Source: Paramecium sonneborni
Taxonomy: Eukaryota; Ciliophora; Oligohymenophorea; Peniculida; Parameciidae
DNA: 64,000 bases
Direction: 5' to 3'
Assembly (NCBI GenBank): GCA_905182985.1
Contig: CAJJDN010000164.1
Location: 122,346-186,345 of the forward strand
Made by a program: the position numbers and the translations under genes. Shown here piece after piece: positions 60,621 to 64,000 of this stretch (position 1 is the first letter of the stretch; each line of letters starts with the position of its first letter). Under the pieces are notes generated by a model. That model ran no database searches, had not been told where the DNA came from, and was given only the letters and a program-made list of their open reading frames with translations.

Positions 60621-62199
60621 ATGCAAGTTGTTAATATGTCTAATAAACAAATAAAGAACTTTAACTTGGATACCATTGTATTAAACATATTATTATGAAT
60701 TAGAATGCTATCTATGATACACATCTAAATTATACAAAAACTAGATCAATAAATTGTAGTCATAATTTATTAGGTTCTACAGATGGTTTTTCATAATTCT
60801 AATGTTTATACAATTTAGATTTAAGTCATAATCGTATAAATTAGTTCTTTTAATTGAGTTCATGTTTGGTTGAATTAAATTTGGCTCATAATTAATTAGG
60901 AAGTGTGTTTGATGATTTTTAAAAGTCTTTAAAATCTTAAGGTACTCGTTTATATGTTGGTTCATTTTTATCGAATTTAAAGAACTTAAGAATTATTGAT
61001 TTGAGTTATAATAGTATATCATCAATAAGTTCTAATATATTTGATAATAATATTCAACTTCGTAAAATAAGTTTGAGTAATAATTAACTATCTTGTGCAT
61101 TATGGTGTTTTACTAAATTAGACAATCTAGAAATGTAAATTAATTATTATTTATAATAGAATTGATGTTGGACATAACTAATTAAATTTAAATGATTTAA
61201 AACCTTTAGAGAAATTAAAATTAGAAAGTTTGAATCTAAGATTTAATCCATTAGAGAATGTAGATAAATGTGAAGATAAACTAATTAAATATTTACTTTA
61301 TACTAGAAGAATAGAATTATCATATACTTAATTAGAATAATAAATAATTATTAATTCTAAATAGAGTTCTAAATTAGATCATAGTATAAATAGCAATGAT
61401 TCTATGCAATAATAAACAACAGATAGATCAACTATTACTCGTTTAAGTAAAGTCAGTAATAGACTTGCTAGACCTAAAACACCTTAAAATATTAAAAATG
61501 AAAATTATTAAATTAACAGAACACCTGTTAAAGTATAAAATATTTAAGAAGTTAAATAATACAAAGGAGAATTATTAAAAAAGAATATAAGTATTACTCC
61601 TAAAAAAAATAATCAAAATAAAACACCAAAGTAATAACGATAATCTTGTATCAAGACTATTGATTAAAATGAGGAATTAATTAAATAAAGAGATTCATAT
61701 TAATTATAAAAATCAACAAGTAAGATTCCTGCCTTAAATTTATAAATTTTAAAAGTAACTCCTTTTCAATTGAGTGAAGTTAATTCTGAAAGAGAAGATT
61801 TTCCAATGTTATTTGAAGAAGATGATGAACAGCTATTTCTTGAACAATTAAAGATGTTAGGAGAAGCTATTAAATAAAAGAAATAATAAGAAGTTAGTAT
61901 TGAAAGATAAATTACTATGAATAAAAATATGATTTCTTTAATGAAAATCATGATCAAAGACAGTATCTTTATTTCTATATATATAAGTTTATCTCTATAA
62001 TATAAATGATTATAATTAAGGCTTTGATGATGTAATGACTGAATTACATACAAAATTATAATCCAACAATCCAAACTTCAAAGATATCTAACTCAAACTC
62101 ATGAAATTTAACAACGAACATTCAGAATTAAATTAAATGTACTCAAGTTTATAGTAATTTCAAAGAATTGTTGATAATATTAAGTAATAATTAATTTGA
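60621..62199 (+). CDS. Leucine-rich repeat protein with coiled-coil tail
   Basis: 500 residues, three introns (26, 25 and 25 nt; the last, 61963-61987, ends in AAG). SDS22-type LRRs span residues about 20-190 (LYNLDLSHNRINQFFQLSSC, LVELNLAHNQLGSVFDDF, LRIIDLSYNSISSISSNIF, LESLNLRFNPLENV). A basic disordered stretch with TP sites follows (LARPKTPQNIK), then acidic and coiled-coil segments ending YSSLQQFQRIVDNIKQQLI. Centrosomal or axonemal LRR proteins have this layout. Partner unknown. Confidence 0.7.
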
Positions 62200-62209
62200 A
62201 TTACTAAAA

Positions 62210-62800
62210 TTATATTATTCTAATAATACCATTATTTTATTGTAAATCCTTAATTAAATAAAAACTATTTAAATTTAGATAAGCAAAATCCTCTTTTTTA
62301 ATATCTACACCCATCTTTTATATTTAAATTTTTAAATTATATATGCAATCTCTAAAAGACTTAAATTTATAATTCTCATGAACACCATACAAATTATATC
62401 AAAATTTGAGCTTAACTAATGTGTCTTATTGAACAAATCCAAATAACTTACTAAATATTATCTAATTTATATCCAGCTATACATAATCTAGACTTTCATT
62501 TAATAGTATCTCTCAAAATAAGAGAAAATGCTATTGATATTGTTTAAATTGTATAAGTTAACTTCATTATTTAGATAGCTTATTATTTGAAGGTTTCTCT
62601 TGTGTCATTATATTTACATAATTTATACAAAAGAAACGAATAGAATTCTGTCTATGAAATTTTATCTTTTAGTTTTAAGAAATCTAAAAAGTACTTAATT
62701 AGCATATTTAAATGAAAAAAACAAACTACAAAGGTTGTTTTTGTTCTTAATTCAAATTAATTATGAAACTACATAATAAACTTTCTCTAGTTTGATCCAT
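62210..62800 (-). CDS. Hypothetical gene with in-frame TGAs
   Basis: ATG at 62800 opens a natural-looking chain (MDQTRESLLCSFIINLNQEQ, then KQPLQFVFFIQICQLSTFQI). A later frame (LIQFKQYQQHFLLF / EILLNESLDYVQLDINQIIF / YNLYGVHENYKFKSFRD) is coding-like for about 100 codons but is split by TGA at 62513-62515 and again at 62399-62401. A frame change also lies between the first and second parts. It overlaps the 3' end of the LRR gene's territory on the other strand only marginally. Decayed gene or missed introns. Confidence 0.35.
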
Positions 62801-62874
62801 TATTTATTTTTATTATTTAATTAATGTAATAACATCAATCATAACCAACGTTTAATCCTAAGCACTTGTTTACT

Positions 62875-64000
62875 ATGAAAAAGTATTTCAATGGGTATGT
62901 GCAATAAAACAGATTTTTTCACAAAAAAACTGAAACAAAATCTGACAGTGGAAGTGATGTATTTAAGGATATCTAATAACTGCCGCAAATAGTATAAAGA
63001 ATTGATAGAAGAATTGAGAATGTGAACTATAAATATAAAAGTGCTCCTATGATTGAAAAGAAGAAACAGAACTTACGCAAACTCTCTTTTCCAGTACTTA
63101 AGTATTCCCCGACAGAGAATTAAGTTTAATTGTAGAAGATTAAAGATCTGATAGAATAGCACACCTCAAGAGTTATTGTAAAAGATGACATGCTCAAACA
63201 TATGGTTGGTTATAGCAAGATTTCGCAGATGATTATTTGATTATGAATAACAATACTCTATTCTGTTCTCTTTTTTATTTCTATTTCATTTTTATCTACA
63301 TATAATAGAAATTAAGCTCTCTATAATCCATAATAAGATATCAATCATTGTTTTTAATTAAATAGTAAAATTAAAATTGATCAAAAATAATTATTTCTAA
63401 AGTTTGACAATATAAATTATCAAAGTAAGAATAAACTAGTGAAGCAATCAATTTAAGATACATATTAAATGAGAATTATTTTATTTAATAATGGTTAATT
63501 TTTATCAACTTTTAGTAGAATCTCTAAAAATGGTTTGATTTAAAAAAAGTCTCTATTAGTGTAGACTTCTCAAGATAATATTGAAAAGATAATTATTGGT
63601 ATAGTGTTAACAATTGAGATGGGAATAAAGTGAGGTGAGAGAATTTATTTATTAAGAATAGTGAGTGAAACAATATTTATTTAACATAATCGGAAAGATA
63701 GAAAATATATATTTTTGAGTATAGATTTGATATGTACGTATAAATTAAAGATATATATTTGGATTATTGGATTATGATATACTTATATTTTTTGGAATCG
63801 CAATATTTTAGGGACATATAAAAATAACTGAGTTAATTCCAGTAATTATTTTAAAGATATTGATTGTAATGTAAGATTTTTTATGAAATATTTATAAATA
63901 GGTTTATTGTATGAATATATGAAGGAGATTGAAAGTGCTAAAATTTAAGATTATAAGTTTGATTATTTTTATATGTAGACATGATCTCATATTTAATTTA
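62875..64000 (+). CDS. Membrane protein gene with two in-frame TGAs, runs off the window
   Basis: From ATG 62875 (MKKYFNGYVQQNRFFHKKTE) one frame stays open to 63631-63633, except for TGA TTA TGA at 63238-63246. Before the break the chain is basic and soluble (RRIENVNYKYKSAPMIEKKK, SRVIVKDDMLKHMVGYSK). Right after it comes a membrane segment ITILYSVLFFISISFLSTYN, then a polar domain (SKIKIDQKQLFLKFDNINYQ, IEKIIIGIVLTIEMGIK). A 27-nt GTG..AAG intron at 63631 would carry the frame on to IVSETIFIQHNRKDRKYIF. The layout suggests a one-span or sensor-type membrane protein. Family unknown; 3' end outside. Confidence 0.45.

Noticed and set aside
1..64000. tRNA, rRNA, CRISPR arrays, transposases
   Set aside because: No cloverleaf with A and B boxes, no rRNA core sequence, no regularly spaced repeats and no transposase motifs were found by eye. 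A tRNAscan run would settle the tRNA point.

Overview
This window reads as macronuclear DNA of a Paramecium-like oligohymenophorean ciliate. It is very AT-rich. TAA and TAG occur throughout long conserved frames where glutamine is expected (ubiquitin, EF-2, ribosomal protein uS7), and TGA is the only regular stop. Introns are tiny, 20-46 nt and mostly 22-30 nt. All coding calls use the ciliate nuclear code; the standard code sees only shadows.

The layout is compact, with about 50 genes on both strands and spacers from 1 bp to a few hundred bp. From left to right: a MORN/pseudokinase fragment, EF-hand-like protein, CTD-type phosphatase, Nol10/Enp2, RFC5 and RPS5 (1-8.9 kb); an MFSD1-like transporter and three ciliate proteins (8.9-14.2 kb); a degenerate LSD1-like protein, LRRC23-like protein and a Q-rich SLF-repeat protein (14.2-20.3 kb); a Q/E-rich membrane protein, an SDR enzyme and a truncated UCH-like gene, a stretch carrying two assembly duplications (20.4-26.7 kb); coiled-coil genes and EF-2 (26.8-33.1 kb); a cyclic-nucleotide-binding protein, an orphan DEAD-box C-terminus, dynactin p27 and a B-box/TLDc protein (33.3-38.3 kb); CHFR-like and TRAIP-like RING proteins, a mitochondrial-looking protein, a USP and a coiled-coil/C1q-like protein (38.5-49 kb); an ULK-like kinase, a one-unit ubiquitin gene, a GTPase-like protein, EAF6 and a Cys-rich protein (49.7-58.1 kb); METTL16, an LRR/coiled-coil protein and a fragmentary membrane-protein gene at the edge (58.2-64 kb).

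The genes are mostly single-copy housekeeping and ciliary functions and do not form an operon. Several are stripped-down members of known families. Ubiquitin-related genes are frequent (ubiquitin, USP, UCH-like, CHFR-like, TRAIP-like), which may be chance.

Two single-N gaps (21791 and 25218) are each flanked by exact repeats of 1221 and 1198 bp. These look like unmerged contig overlaps rather than biology. Several fast-evolving genes carry isolated in-frame TGA codons. This is the most puzzling biological observation here, though decay, sequence error or missed introns could explain it. I found no tRNA, rRNA, CRISPR or transposon gene. Exon boundaries are inferred from frame and GT..AG only.
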